From: Micromonospora aurantiaca ATCC 27029
GTDB taxonomy: Bacteria; Actinomycetota; Actinomycetes; Mycobacteriales; Micromonosporaceae
Direction: 5' to 3'
Length of the DNA stretch: 64,000 bases
NCBI RefSeq assembly: GCF_000145235.1
Contig: NC_014391.1
Location: 4,286,001 to 4,350,000, forward strand
The notes under the pieces were generated by a model, which was not told the DNA's origin, made no database searches, and saw only the letters and a program-made list of their open reading frames with translations. The position numbers and the translations under genes are program-made. Shown in pieces: positions 17,357 through 27,200 of this stretch. The first letter of the stretch is position 1; every line of letters starts with the position of its first letter.

Positions 17357-17751
17357 CCGATCGTCCCCGCGTCGGCGCCGTCGCCGCCCCAGACGGTGCG
17401 CTCCTGGCGCAGCAGCTTCACCGCGTAGCGGTCGTTGCGGTAGCGCTCGGCCACCTTGACGTCGTCGTCCTCCTCGGCCTGGCGCTTCTTCTCCTTCTCC
17501 GCCCGCTCCTCCTCGTCCCTGCGGCGTCGCTCCTGCTCGGCCCAGAACGCCTCGGCGCGGGCGGCCGCCGCCTTCTCCTCCTCGGCCAGCGACGTCGTGA
17601 ACTCGGCGTCGCTGACGCCGGGCTCGCCGCACCGGCGCATCTTCTCCAGGTCGGCGCTGAAGAAGTCGAACGTGCCGCCGGCCGGCCGGGGCGCCTTCGC
17701 GGGCGTGACCCGCCGCCACACGGCGCGCGGGGGCTGCGGTGTCTCCGACAT
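17353..17751 (-). CDS. Small charged coiled-coil protein upstream of eccC, function unknown
   Basis: About 132 aa from ATG 17751 (AAGGG 5 nt upstream); GTG 17757, which overlaps the previous stop by 4 nt, is the alternative. The centre is a strong charged helix (AEEEKAAAARAEAFWAEQER, then RRRDEEERAEKEKKRQAEED), a probable coiled coil, flanked by a Pro-rich start and a C-terminal RTVWGGDGADAG. No signal or membrane segment. It is fused to eccC by an ATGA overlap. The C-terminal motif VWGGD also appears near the end of the neighbouring large protein (DAVWGGDRAR), which hints at a common binding element. Not recognised as a named family. Confidence 0.75.
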   Translation of the reverse strand: MSETPQPPRAVWRRVTPAKAPRPAGGTFDFFSADLEKMRRCGEPGVSDAEFTTSLAEEEKAAAARAEAFWAEQERRRRDEEERAEKEKKRQAEEDDDVKVAERYRNDRYAVKLLRQERTVWGGDGADAGTIG

Positions 17752-17753
17752 GG

Positions 17754-20700
17754 TCACCCTTCCCTGCCGTCGTCCGCTGACGTACCGGTCAGCCAGTCCG
17801 CGTCGCTGAGGTCGTCCCAGTCGGTCGTGTCGTCCGGGTCGTCGTCCGGCCGGACCAGCGGAACGTGGTCGTCGGCGGCCGGCCGGGCGCGGTCACCGCC
17901 CCAGACGGCGTCGTCCTCGCGCAGGCCGGCGGCGGGCTCCCGGTCGACGCCGGGCTCGCGGTCGTCGTCGCGATCGGAGCGACCCCGGACCGTACCGGCG
18001 CGGGCCGGCTCGTCGGGGTCCGCGCCGGGCGTCGCGCGACCGGAGGGCTGCGGGCCGGAACCGGCGAGTCCGGCCACGGCGGCGGCGCCGGCCAGGCCGA
18101 GCGCGCCGGGGACGGCGACGGCAACCTCACCGTCGGCCACGGCAGCGGCGACGCCGGCCTTCCGGTGCGTCCCCTCCGGACTGCCGCCTCCCGGCGAGAC
18201 CGACGGGTTCGACTGCGCGGGCGGGTTCGGCTGCCCGGGCGGGTTCGGCGTGGCCGTCTGGGCGGGTGGGTTCGGCACCGGGCCGGGCTGGGCGGGCAGG
18301 CTCGGCTGCCCTGGCTGGCCCGGGTGGCCGACGATCACCGGAGCCGCCACGACACCGCCGACCGCCGGCGGCGCGACGGCCGGAGGCGGCGCGACGGCCG
18401 GAGGCGGCGCGACGGCCGGAGGCGGCGCGACGGCCGCGGGCGGCTCGGCCTGCGGCTGCGGTTCCGCCGCCGGGGACAGGTCGACCACAGTCGGCACCTC
18501 CACCGCCGTCGGCGGTGCGATCACCTCGGGTACGGGTGCACCCGGCGACGTACCGCCGGTGCCGGACACGGGCGCTGCCGGAACGTCCGGCGCGGCCGGT
18601 TCCTCGACGGCGGCCTCCGGCACACCCGGATCCGGACCGGCCGGCGGACCGTCCGGGCCCGCTTGCGCGCCCGGCACACCGGTGACCGGCACGGAACCGT
18701 CGAGGTCCGCCGTGCCGCCCCCCCGGCCCCGGCTGCGGGCCGGACACGTCGGGCGCGGTCCGGGGCGTGGTCCCGGCGGGTGCGTTGCCGCCCGGCGGGC
18801 CGGCCACCGGCGGCACCACACCCGCGATCGGCGTCGCACCGGCGATCAGCGGCGCGGAGGGAGGCGGCTCCACCAGCCCGGTGCCGCCCGCACCTGCGCC
18901 CGCGGGCGCCTGCGGTCCTGCGGCGTCGGGGGTCGACGGGCGCCAGTCGTCGATGTCCGCCTCGATCAGCCCGGAGGCGTCGGGTGCGTCCGGCACGCCC
19001 CCGCCGGGCGTGCCCGCACCGGCGCCCGGCGCGCCCGGCGCGCCGGGCATCATCGGCATGGCGGCTCCGGGCGGCGCCGCCGCGACCGGAGAGTCGACGC
19101 CGACGCCCGGGGCCACGGGCGGGCCGGCGGGGATCTGCGGACCGTCGACGCCGAGCCCGTCGCCACCGGCCGGCGCACCGGCCGACCCGTCCGGCACGCC
19201 CGCGTCCACGCCCACCGGTCCCCAGGTCTCGGGGTCGCCGCTGACGAGTCCCCGGGCGTCGGGCGACTCGGCCCCAGCGGGGTTGTTGGCTCCGCCCGCG
19301 GGCCCCGGCATGCCGGGCACGGCCGGCATCGGGGCACCCAGCCCGGCACCGCCGGACGAGGCGCCGGCCGGTGCGCCGGGAACCTGCACACCGTCGAACC
19401 CGGGTGACCGCCAGTCCGCCTCGTCGCCCTCCACCAGGCCCTTGGCGTCCGGCGCCTCGGGGACACCGGAGCCGCCACCGGCACCGGCACCGGGCGCGCC
19501 CGCGCCGGGCATGCCCGGCATCATCGGCGACTGGAAGCCACCGCCACCGGGCACGGCGCCACCGGGGGCGGCCGGGATGTCCACACCGCCGACGGTGCCG
19601 GGGGCGAAGTCGTCGCTGTTGCCGAGCAGCCCGTTCGCGTCCGGCTTCTCCGGCAGTCCGGGGCTGCCGCCCGCGCCGGGGCCGGCGCCGCCGGGCGGGC
19701 CGAATCCCGGGATGCTCGGCGCGGTGAACCCGCCGCCTGGCTTGCCGATGACCGTGCCCGTGCCCGCCCCGGGCTTCGGGCCGCCCACCTCACCCGGCCC
19801 GGAGAACGACGGCGGCTTGACCGAGCCGGCGCCGCCCGCCCCGCCACCGAGGTTGGCCGAGCCGGGCGGCTTGACGCCCGGCGGTACGACACCGGAACCG
19901 AGCCCGCCAGGCAGGCCGCCCCCACCCGGTACGCCGACGCCCGGGAAGCCGACGCCCCCCGGGCCGTTGATGCCCGGCGCGTCGAATCCGGGCAGCCCGC
20001 TGCCGCCGCCGGGGGTGGGACCGCCGATCTCGCCGGGGCCTGAGAACGACGGCGGGGTGACGCCGCCCGGCCCCTGGCCGGAGCCCGGACCACCGATGCC
20101 GGCCAGGTTCGGGGGCGTGATGGTGGGCACTGTGATGTTCGGCGGCGTGGTGAACCCCGGCGTGGTGATGCCGCCGACGGGTGGCGGGGTGAACCCCGGC
20201 GGGGTCAGTGTCGGCGGGGGTGTGAGGTTCGGCGTCGTGAGGTTCGGCGTCGTGAAGTTCGGCATCGTCGGCGTGGTGATGCTGGGCGTCGGCATGGTGA
20301 TGCCGGACGTCCCCGCCTTGTCGGTGGTCATCTTGTACTGCTCGGCGACCGTGTGGACGACATCGGCCATCTGCTGGGCCATCGGCTTCTCGTACTCGGT
20401 GCCGCTGATCGGCACCGGACCGCTGCCGCTGCCGACGCCGTTCTGGGAGGCGATCGTCGCCCAGGCGCCGTCCAGGTAGGAGATCGTCTGCTGGGCCCAG
20501 GAGAGGTGGTTGGCGGCGTCGTAGAGCTGCGACGGCAGCGACGTGACGTTGGTCGAGGAGTTGATGCTGTTGGCCGCCGTGGTGGAGTCCGGAACCGCGC
20601 CGCCGGCGAGGTGCTCGGCCTGCTTGCCGAGCAGGTCGGCGTAGAAGTTCATCTTGTCCCGGAACCCGTTGGCCGCCGGACCCTTCCACGCCTTGTCGTC

Positions 20701-21021
20701 GCCGACCATCGAGGCGACGGCGGTGCGGATGGTCTGTTCGAGCCAGATCAGCAGGTCCTGCGTCGCCTGGAAGGCCCGGGCGGCCTCGACCACCGACCCC
20801 ACGTTGACGCGGCCGGCCGCGTACTTCAGGCCCTCCTCGCTGAACACCGCGGCGCCGCCGTTGACCGAGGCCATGAGCTTGCGCCAGCCCCGGGTCTCGG
20901 TCGCCCAGGTCCGGTAGTCGTACAGGTCGCCGACGGGGATCACCTTCGGGGGGAAGGTTCCTTCCGGCTCCGCCGGGTCGTTCCACCCGTCGAGCTTGGT
21001 GTCGCCGAGACCGTTTCCCAT
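17754..21021 (-). CDS. Large PPE/WXG-like protein with Gly/Pro-rich tail, frame disrupted by one base at 18718-18724
   Basis: The ATG at 21021 (AGAGGG 7 nt upstream) opens a 964-aa frame. Residues 1-220 are helical with AWKGPAANGF, a W-x-G turn as in PPE/WXG proteins. From ~240 follows a long low-complexity tail rich in Gly, Pro, Thr and repeated blocks such as GGSGVPEAPDAKGLVEGDE and PDASGLIEADIDDWRP. After PDVSGPQPGPGG the frame turns Arg-rich and out of character, while the overlapping frame (to stop 17754) carries sensible sequence: TADLDGSVPVTGVPGAQAG through DTTDWDDLSDADWL. Removing one G from the G7 run joins them into about 1,088 aa. Either the assembly has an extra base, the gene is broken, or slippage makes two forms. 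Likely a secreted or surface T7SS substrate. Confidence 0.7.
18718..18724 (-). other. G7 homopolymer (minus strand) where the large PPE-like frame is interrupted
   Basis: On the coding strand the run is CCGGGGGGGCGG. With seven G the frame of the upstream half continues into Arg-rich sequence; with six G it continues PGGGTADLDGSV into the clean downstream half. Homopolymers in high-GC genomes are classic sites of sequencing error and also of transcriptional slippage or phase variation. Confidence 0.75.
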
Positions 21022-21063
21022 GCCCCGTCCCTCTTCGCGAGCTGCCGGACCTGTCCGCCCGCG

Positions 21064-21903
21064 TCAGTTGCCGTCGGTCTTGATGATCTTCTGGCCGTAG
21101 GTGCTCAGGTTGTCCAGGCCCTTGAAGGAGTCACCCATGATCTCGCCGAGCTTGTCGGTGGTCAGCGCGTTGAGTTCTTCGAGGTTCCGGTAGTCCGCGG
21201 CCATCTTCAGCAGGGCGGTCTGCACCGCGAGGAGGGCGGTGTTCATGTTGACGAGCATGTCCTTCATGTCGCCCTTGACGCCGCCGTCCTGGGCCGTCGC
21301 CCCGACGACCGCCTGCCGCAGCACCTCGGCCCGGGCGAAGGCACCGGGACGCGGGTCGATCGCGCCCACCTGGTCAGCCGTGGTGAGCAGGATGTTCCCG
21401 GCACCGGTGATCTTGCCCAGGATCTCCTTGGCGAACCACTCCAGCGCGGCGGTGTTCACCGCGACCCCGCTGGTCGAGGCGGTGTCACCCTTGAACGTCG
21501 GGTTGATTCCCGGCGGGGTGAAGCCCGAGTTCGTCGGGGTCTTGTCCTCGTCGATCCAGTCGGACTTGTCGGTGAACGCGGGCGGCGTCACGTTCGACGG
21601 GTCGGTGATCTTGTCCTTGTACGTCTTGACGAGGTTCCGCCAGCCGTCGGTGTCGAGGATGTTCTTGTCGTACCACTCGCGGGCCTCGATCCACTCCGGA
21701 TGCTCGGCGCGGACCTCGTCCTTCCACCGCTCGTAGTTCACCCCGGTGCGGTTGTTCTGGTGCTTGTTGTAGAAGGCCATCCAGGAGTCGTACGCCGCCT
21801 GGGTGGTGCCCTCCGGCTTTCCGATGGCGGCGTCGCCCATGCCGTAGGCGTTCATCGCGCTGATGGCTTTGTCGTTGGGGTATCCCCAGTCAATGCGGGC
21901 CAA
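21064..21903 (-). CDS. T7SS-associated acidic helical protein, function unknown
   Basis: About 279 aa if translation begins at TTG 21903, which I prefer because GGAG lies 8 nt upstream; GTG 21912 and an earlier ATG at 21945 are open but have no fitting ribosome site. The sequence starts ARIDWGYPNDKAISAMNAYG. It has a charged middle with aromatic pairs (YNKHQNN, EWYDKNILDTDGW) and a long C-terminal helical part (KGDMKDMLVNMNTALLAVQT ... ADYRNLEELNALTTDKLGEI) resembling the four-helix pattern of WXG100-like and EspB-type partners. No signal peptide, as expected of a T7SS substrate or chaperone. It lies between the PPE-like gene and the WXG100 pair in one operon. Could be an LXG- or EspG-like partner; not assigned. 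Confidence 0.75.
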   Translation of the reverse strand: MARIDWGYPNDKAISAMNAYGMGDAAIGKPEGTTQAAYDSWMAFYNKHQNNRTGVNYERWKDEVRAEHPEWIEAREWYDKNILDTDGWRNLVKTYKDKITDPSNVTPPAFTDKSDWIDEDKTPTNSGFTPPGINPTFKGDTASTSGVAVNTAALEWFAKEILGKITGAGNILLTTADQVGAIDPRPGAFARAEVLRQAVVGATAQDGGVKGDMKDMLVNMNTALLAVQTALLKMAADYRNLEELNALTTDKLGEIMGDSFKGLDNLSTYGQKIIKTDGN

Positions 21904-22035
21904 GGAGCTCACTCCACTCGGGTGTCGACGGCGGAACGCTGGCACAGACCCCAGCGGCCCGGGTCGTCTAGCTCACCGGGCCGGGGACGGACGACGCCGG
22001 CCGCCACGCCGCGTCCGCGGCGGCCGTCCGGCGGT

Positions 22036-22338
22036 TCAGCCGCCGCGGACGTCGTTCCAGATCATGGCGTGACGCTGCTCGGTGGTGCCGTAGTTGTCCG
22101 AGATCTGCAGCAGCGTCATGCGGGCCTGCTCCAGGTAGCCGACCATCGAGTCGGCCGCCTGGTTCCAGGCCAGCTTCGAGACCTTGTACTGCTCCTGGGC
22201 GGCACCGGTCCACTGGGCGAGGCTGGCCTCGACAGTGCGCTCCATCTCCTCCAGCGACGACTGGATCTGGCCGTTGATGCGGTTCATGTCGGTCAGCACG
22301 GCGTCTGCCTGCACGAAGTCGAAGGTGTAGTTGGACAC
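22036..22338 (-). CDS. WXG100-family protein (EsxA/EsxB type), distal gene of the pair
   Basis: 100 aa from GTG with GAGAGG 6 nt before it. Two helices are joined by the turn QWTG (WXG motif, residues ~42-45), the family hallmark, and the length is exactly typical. Toward the C-terminus NYGTTEQ provides a YxxxE secretion signal as recognised by EccC. It probably forms a heterodimer with the product of 22376-22696 and is exported through the T7SS. The two genes are 37 bp apart. Confidence 0.93.
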   Translation of the reverse strand: MSNYTFDFVQADAVLTDMNRINGQIQSSLEEMERTVEASLAQWTGAAQEQYKVSKLAWNQAADSMVGYLEQARMTLLQISDNYGTTEQRHAMIWNDVRGG

Positions 22339-22375
22339 GTCAGTCCTCTCGGGAGATCGGGGGTCGGGGTACGGC

Positions 22376-22696
22376 TCAGATGCCCGGCAGGGCGGCGCCG
22401 AAGGAGTTGGCCACGCTCGACGCCTCGTCCTCGGCCGTCTGGTAGCCCTTGGTGGTCACGCCCATGACCTCGAGCATGTTCAGCAGCTCGTTGATCACCC
22501 GCTGGAACGCGTTCTCCCAGTTGTCCATCGCCTGGTTGAAGCCCTGCGACGCCTGGCCGGTCCAGGAGGAGATCAGGATGGCCATCTGCCCGTTCACGGC
22601 CCGCAGCTGGCCGGTGAAGGCGGTGGCCTTGTCGGAGAACTCCTGGGCAGCCCGCTGCATACCCTCTTCGGTGGTACTGACGGTCGGCATCGTCAC
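22376..22696 (-). CDS. WXG100-family protein (EsxA/EsxB type), first gene of the T7SS operon
   Basis: About 106 aa from GTG 22696, supported by GAGGAG 7 nt upstream; ATG 22690 two codons later is the alternative. The helix-turn-helix hairpin has SWTG at the turn, and GYQTAED near the C-terminus contains YxxxE, the T7SS export signal. As the first gene of the leftward operon it should be the most strongly expressed, in line with Esx proteins being abundant substrates. Confidence 0.93.
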   Translation of the reverse strand: MTMPTVSTTEEGMQRAAQEFSDKATAFTGQLRAVNGQMAILISSWTGQASQGFNQAMDNWENAFQRVINELLNMLEVMGVTTKGYQTAEDEASSVANSFGAALPGI

Positions 22697-22948
22697 GGCC
22701 GGACTCCTCATGTCAGGGAAAGGTGGCAGGGAAGAGTGTTGATCCGCGGCCGCGCCCCGCGGCAACCCGGTCGCGCCACCATGTCCGAACGTCACCCAAC
22801 ATTGCACGGCAGCGCCCCCGCAACCGCCGCCACCGGCCGACAGCCCGGGAAGAGTGGTTGCACTTTCATGCACTGATCCCCGGCCGGAGTTCCGGCGCGA
22901 CGGTCGTGGCGTCTTCACTGGACCGCGACGTCGAGGGAGTGGTCCGTC
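22697..22948. promoter_or_regulatory. Divergent intergenic region between the T7SS operon and the toxin operon
   Basis: 252 bp holding the promoters for both the leftward Esx/Ecc operon and the rightward YbaB/toxin operon, since no other gap exists near either start. It includes TGCA-CTTTCA-TGCA at about 22857-22870, a short symmetrical element near the rightward start. I see no convincing -35/-10 pair on either strand. One shared regulator could control both directions. Confidence 0.55.
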
Positions 22949-23359
22949 GTGAACTACAGCGAGCGCATCGAAGGCCTGTTCCAGGAGTACGAACGGCAGC
23001 GCACCAGCCTCGCCGAGATGCAGGCCCGGATGAGCGCGCTCTCGGCCACCGCGACGTCACCGCGCCGCGAGGTGAGCGTCACCGTCGGCCAGAACGGCGT
23101 GCTGACCGACATCCAGTTCCCCTCCGGCGCCCACAAGCGGCTCACCACCGCCGATCTGACGCGGCTCATCATGGACACCTACGCCGACGCCAAGGAACAG
23201 GTGATGAACCAGGCGGCCGACGTGCTCGCGCCGATGCTGCCGGACGGCCTCGACGCCCACAAACTGGTCCGGGGCCAGGCCGGGGCCGACGCGTTCCTGC
23301 CCAAGGAACCCCGCATGGTGACGAGCGTGCGGGAACTCCTGACCCGGGGGCCCGAATGA
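22949..23359 (+). CDS. YbaB/EbfC-family-like protein leading the toxin operon
   Basis: 136 aa from GTG with GAGGGAG about 9 nt upstream. The N-terminal helix (RIEGLFQEYERQRTSLAEMQ) and the sheet region (REVSVTVGQNGVLTDIQFPS) followed by a helix (LTRLIMDTYADAKEQVMNQA) match the YbaB fold as found beside WXG100 genes in actinobacteria. It overlaps the next gene by ATGA, so the two are translated together. It does not closely resemble the other YbaB-like protein at 3927-4247 beyond the fold. Role in T7SS unproven; a chaperone-like or DNA-binding role is possible. Confidence 0.82.
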   Translation: MNYSERIEGLFQEYERQRTSLAEMQARMSALSATATSPRREVSVTVGQNGVLTDIQFPSGAHKRLTTADLTRLIMDTYADAKEQVMNQAADVLAPMLPDGLDAHKLVRGQAGADAFLPKEPRMVTSVRELLTRGPE

Positions 23360-24249
23360 TCAGCAACAATCCCGGCGGGCGGCTGTGGGTCGACCCGGAC
23401 GGCGTGGAGGGGCTCGGCAAGGCGTACGAGTCGCACGTGCAGCTCTACGAGTCCTACCTCTCCCAGCTGACCGCCCTGCGCGCCCGGTACGCCGACGCCT
23501 GGGGCGACGACGACATGGGCGAGCAGTTCTCGACCAAGTTCCTCCAGGGCCTGGACAACCTCGAAGCGATCATCGGCGGCGTCAAGGGCACCCTGCACTA
23601 CACCGCCCAGGGCCTCAAGGAGAGCGGCCGGGCGTACCGGGAGGCGGACGAGGCCGCCCTGGACGTCAGCCGGAAGATGGCCAAGGACTTCGACGGCCTG
23701 GACGGACCCCCGTACGCGAGGCGGGCGGTGGCGGGCCCGATGCTGGAGCCCACGGCGGAGGGTGAGCCGCGCCGGCCCCATCTGCTGTCCCGCCGCCTGG
23801 CGGTCGGCGAGCCGGCCGGCGAGCCGGTCGCCGAGCGGGCCAGGCTCCTCCCGCAGCAGCAGGGCACGCCGCTGCTGCCGCTGGAGCCCGCCGAGGCGCT
23901 GACCCCGCTCACCGCCGCCACTCCGGCCATCTCGTCCTACTTCGTGCGGCCGGAGTACGCGACCGCGCACGTCGGCGGCCGGCCGCTGCCCGAGGGGTAC
24001 CGGCTGATCGCGCTCAACCCGTTCGAGGACGGCAGCACCCGGGTGGACGCGAACCTCTACGACTCGATCACTCCGCTGACCGGCACACCCGTCACCACGC
24101 CGGACGGCAGGGCGATCGATCCCGGACAGGGCCGGTTCTTCGTCGTCAAGGAGAACCCGGCCGTGGACCCGGCTGTGCCCGGCTACCAGCCGCTGTACCT
24201 GAGCTACGCGCCCGACGGCACGCCCACCCCGATCATCCCCGGCGCCTGA
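23356..24249 (+). CDS. WXG100-like N-terminal protein with a variable C-terminal domain
   Basis: 297 aa; ATG overlaps the upstream stop by 3 nt. Residues ~1-115 are a helical hairpin with DAWGDDDMG at the turn (WxD/G-like) and GRAYREADEAAL, which supplies YxxxD, pointing to export by the T7SS or pairing with an exported partner. Residues ~125-200 are Pro/Leu/Arg-rich linker. The last ~90 residues form a compact beta-rich segment (YRLIALNPFEDGSTRVDANL ... FFVVKENPAVD). It precedes the giant toxin by 25 bp. The best inference is a dedicated escort for the toxin head, analogous to the small helical partners encoded before LXG toxins. Confidence 0.75.
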   Translation: MISNNPGGRLWVDPDGVEGLGKAYESHVQLYESYLSQLTALRARYADAWGDDDMGEQFSTKFLQGLDNLEAIIGGVKGTLHYTAQGLKESGRAYREADEAALDVSRKMAKDFDGLDGPPYARRAVAGPMLEPTAEGEPRRPHLLSRRLAVGEPAGEPVAERARLLPQQQGTPLLPLEPAEALTPLTAATPAISSYFVRPEYATAHVGGRPLPEGYRLIALNPFEDGSTRVDANLYDSITPLTGTPVTTPDGRAIDPGQGRFFVVKENPAVDPAVPGYQPLYLSYAPDGTPTPIIPGA

Positions 24250-24274
24250 GCCACCCACCCGCGCCCGGTAGGAC

Positions 24275-27200
24275 ATGCCCGACTTCCACATCCCCAACGA
24301 CCCGCAGTGGCAGTGGGCGTACGACCTGATCCTCGTCGCCGTCGGCGAGGAGTACCCGAAGGCCGACCCCGCCGCCCTGCGGGCCATGGGCGACGAACTG
24401 TACGCGCTCAGCAGCACCATCCTCAACGGGATGGGCGCGACCGCCAACCTCGGCTACGGGCTGGCCGGGAGCCTGTCCGGCCCGGCGATGGACGCGTTCC
24501 AGCAGTACCAGGTCGGTATCACCAAGAACGTGCCGGCCGGCGGCAACATCGCGCTGGCACTGGGCGGCTCGGCCTACAACTTCGCGCTGGACTCGGAGAA
24601 CACCCAGTACAACATCGTCATCGCGGCCTTCACCCAGGTCGTGGAGATCGCCATCGCGCTGGCCTCCGGCTTCGGCGCCGCGGCGGTGCCCGCCCTGATC
24701 AGGATCGGTCAGGAGATCGTCGGGGCGCTGATCAGCCTGTTCCGCCAGCGCCTGCGCAACATGCTGATGCGGCTGGCCTGGGAGGCGTTCCAGGAGGGCC
24801 TGGAGGAACTCTGGCAGAGCGCCGCCGCCCAGGTCACGCAGATCATCGAGGGCAACCGCAAGTCCCTGGACTACAAGGACCTGGCGATGGCGTTCGCCGG
24901 AGGCGCGTTCATCGGCGCGGGCGTCAGCGGCGTGCAGATGATCGGCGGCAAGTTCTTCCCGAAGATCAACAACAGTGTCCTGTCGCGGGAAGGGCTGTCG
25001 GCACTCGCCGAGACGCTGTTCGAGGGCCTGTTCACCATGATGGTCGGTGGCGGCGGCTTCAACCCGTGGGCCACCATGACGTCGTCGATGATCGGCGGAA
25101 TGGCCCACCACTACGCCACTGTGGTGGGCCAGAGCTACGGCCCGGGCGCCGGTGCCGGCGCGCCACCGCCGACGATCGAGACGAAGAACCTCACGACCAC
25201 CGCGCCCACGCCTCCGCCCACCGCCGTGGACGGACCGCCCGTGCCCCCACCCGCCGGCTCCTCCGCCGGTCCAGGCAGTCAGGGTGGCGGCCCGGGTCCG
25301 CAGCCCTCGGGCGGCCCGGTCGCCGGAGGCGGTGCCGGTCAGGGGTCCGGCCCGGGCGACACCGGGGGTCAGGGGCCGGCGCATCAGGGCTCCGGCGACC
25401 AGGGCCCGGGCAACCAGGGCACCGGTCAGGGCAGCGCCGGAAGCACCGCTCCGGGCAGCCAGCCTCCTGGGGGCCAGACCGCGGGCGGCCAAACTGCGGG
25501 CGGCCAAACTGCGGGTGCTCAGACCCCGGGCGGTCAGACCTCCGGGGGCCAAAGCGCTGGCGGTCAGACCGCGGGCGGCCAAACTGCGGGCGGTCAGACC
25601 CCGGACACTCAGACTCCGGGCGGCCAAACCGCGGGAGGTCAGACTCCGGGCGGCCAAACCGCGGGAGGTCAGACCGCGGGCGGTCCAACCGCGGATGGTC
25701 AGGCCGCCGGTGGTCAGGTCCGCGACGGGTCGCAAGCGGGCGTATCGAACGGCAGCACGAGCCCCGACGGCGTCGGAGGTCAGACCCCGAGCGGGCCCGG
25801 CACGGCTGGTCCGGGCGCCGGCGCCGACCCGCGTGGGGTCGGCGGGGTCGCCACGGGGCCGGGCCCGGCCGCAGGCGGCGAGGCCACGGCACCGCGCGCC
25901 GACTCGACGGGTACGCCGGGCGGCAACCCGGCGAGCACCGGCACCGGTACGCCCACGACCGGCACCCCGGCAGCGGGCGCCGACGTCGCCGCGCCCTATG
26001 GCGGCGGACTTCCCGGTTTCGACACTCCGACGTCGAGCGGCGGAACAGCCGGTGCCGACACCCCGGCACCCGTGACCTCGCCCGCCACCACTGCCGGCCC
26101 GGTGGCCGTCCCGGCCGACCCCGCACCGTCCACCGCCACACCGAGCGCAGGCACACCGGCAACCACCACGCCAGGCACAGCCACGCCGGGCACCGCCGCA
26201 CCGACGACCACCGTCACCGCGAGCACCACCGCACCGCCCACTGCCGTCACGCCGAGCACAGCCGCACCGAGTACCGGCACCGGCACCCCGTCTGCGAGCA
26301 CGCCGTCGACCAGCCCACCGACCAGCGCGCCGAGCACCGGCACGTCGACCACGAGCACCCCGGCCACCGGTACGCCGTCGTCGAGTTCGACCACCAGCGG
26401 CCAGCCGACCGCTCCCCCACGCGGCGTCGCCGGGGCCGCGCCCCCGCCACCGATGGCGCCCGTCGACGGCATCTCGGTCGACGGCCCGGCCGTGGTCGCC
26501 TCCCCGGCCACCGATCCGGGTGTCGGCACGCCGTCCACAGGGGAGCAGGCGGTCGCGGTACCAGGCCCGACCACCGACGCCGCATCGAGCGACGTCCACT
26601 CGGACGCCTCGGTGGACGCCACCGCCGACACGGTGGCGGAACACGCCACGGACACGAGCGCCGTCGGCACCGCACCGACGCCGGACGGACCGACGGCAGG
26701 ACAGGGCGACACCGCCGAACCGACGCCGGACGGGTCGCGAAGCGTGCAAGCGCCGCCGCTCGCCGTCGCGGACCCTGCCACGCCCAGCCGGGCCGAGCGG
26801 AGCCCGCAGTTCCGGCAGGCCAAGGCGAGCGCGGAACCGAAGCGGCTGCGCACCGAGCGGTACGTGCCCTGGAAGGACACCGTCGTCCCCGGCACGCACC
26901 TGCTGCGCGGCGAGATCACGACTATCGACTTCACCACCCGGGAGTTCACCGCCGACGGCAGGGACTACCGGTCGTTCGACGTACACCTGGATCTGGTCTC
27001 GAAGAACGACCAGATGTCCCCCCGGGAGTTGCGGGACTTCGCGGAGACGGTGCAGCGCACAGTCGACGACATGGTCAACGGCCGGTACACGCTGCCCGAC
27101 GGCCGGCTGCTGCACATCGACCTGGTCGTCGACACGCCTCCGTGGCGCGACGGTATGACCCGCGACTGGCAGGCGGATCCGCGCCGCAACCCGCCGGTCG

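Noticed and set aside
12407..17428. 1673-codon plus-strand open frame opposite eccC and eccD
   Set aside because: Crosses two well-recognised genes and has no domain of its own.
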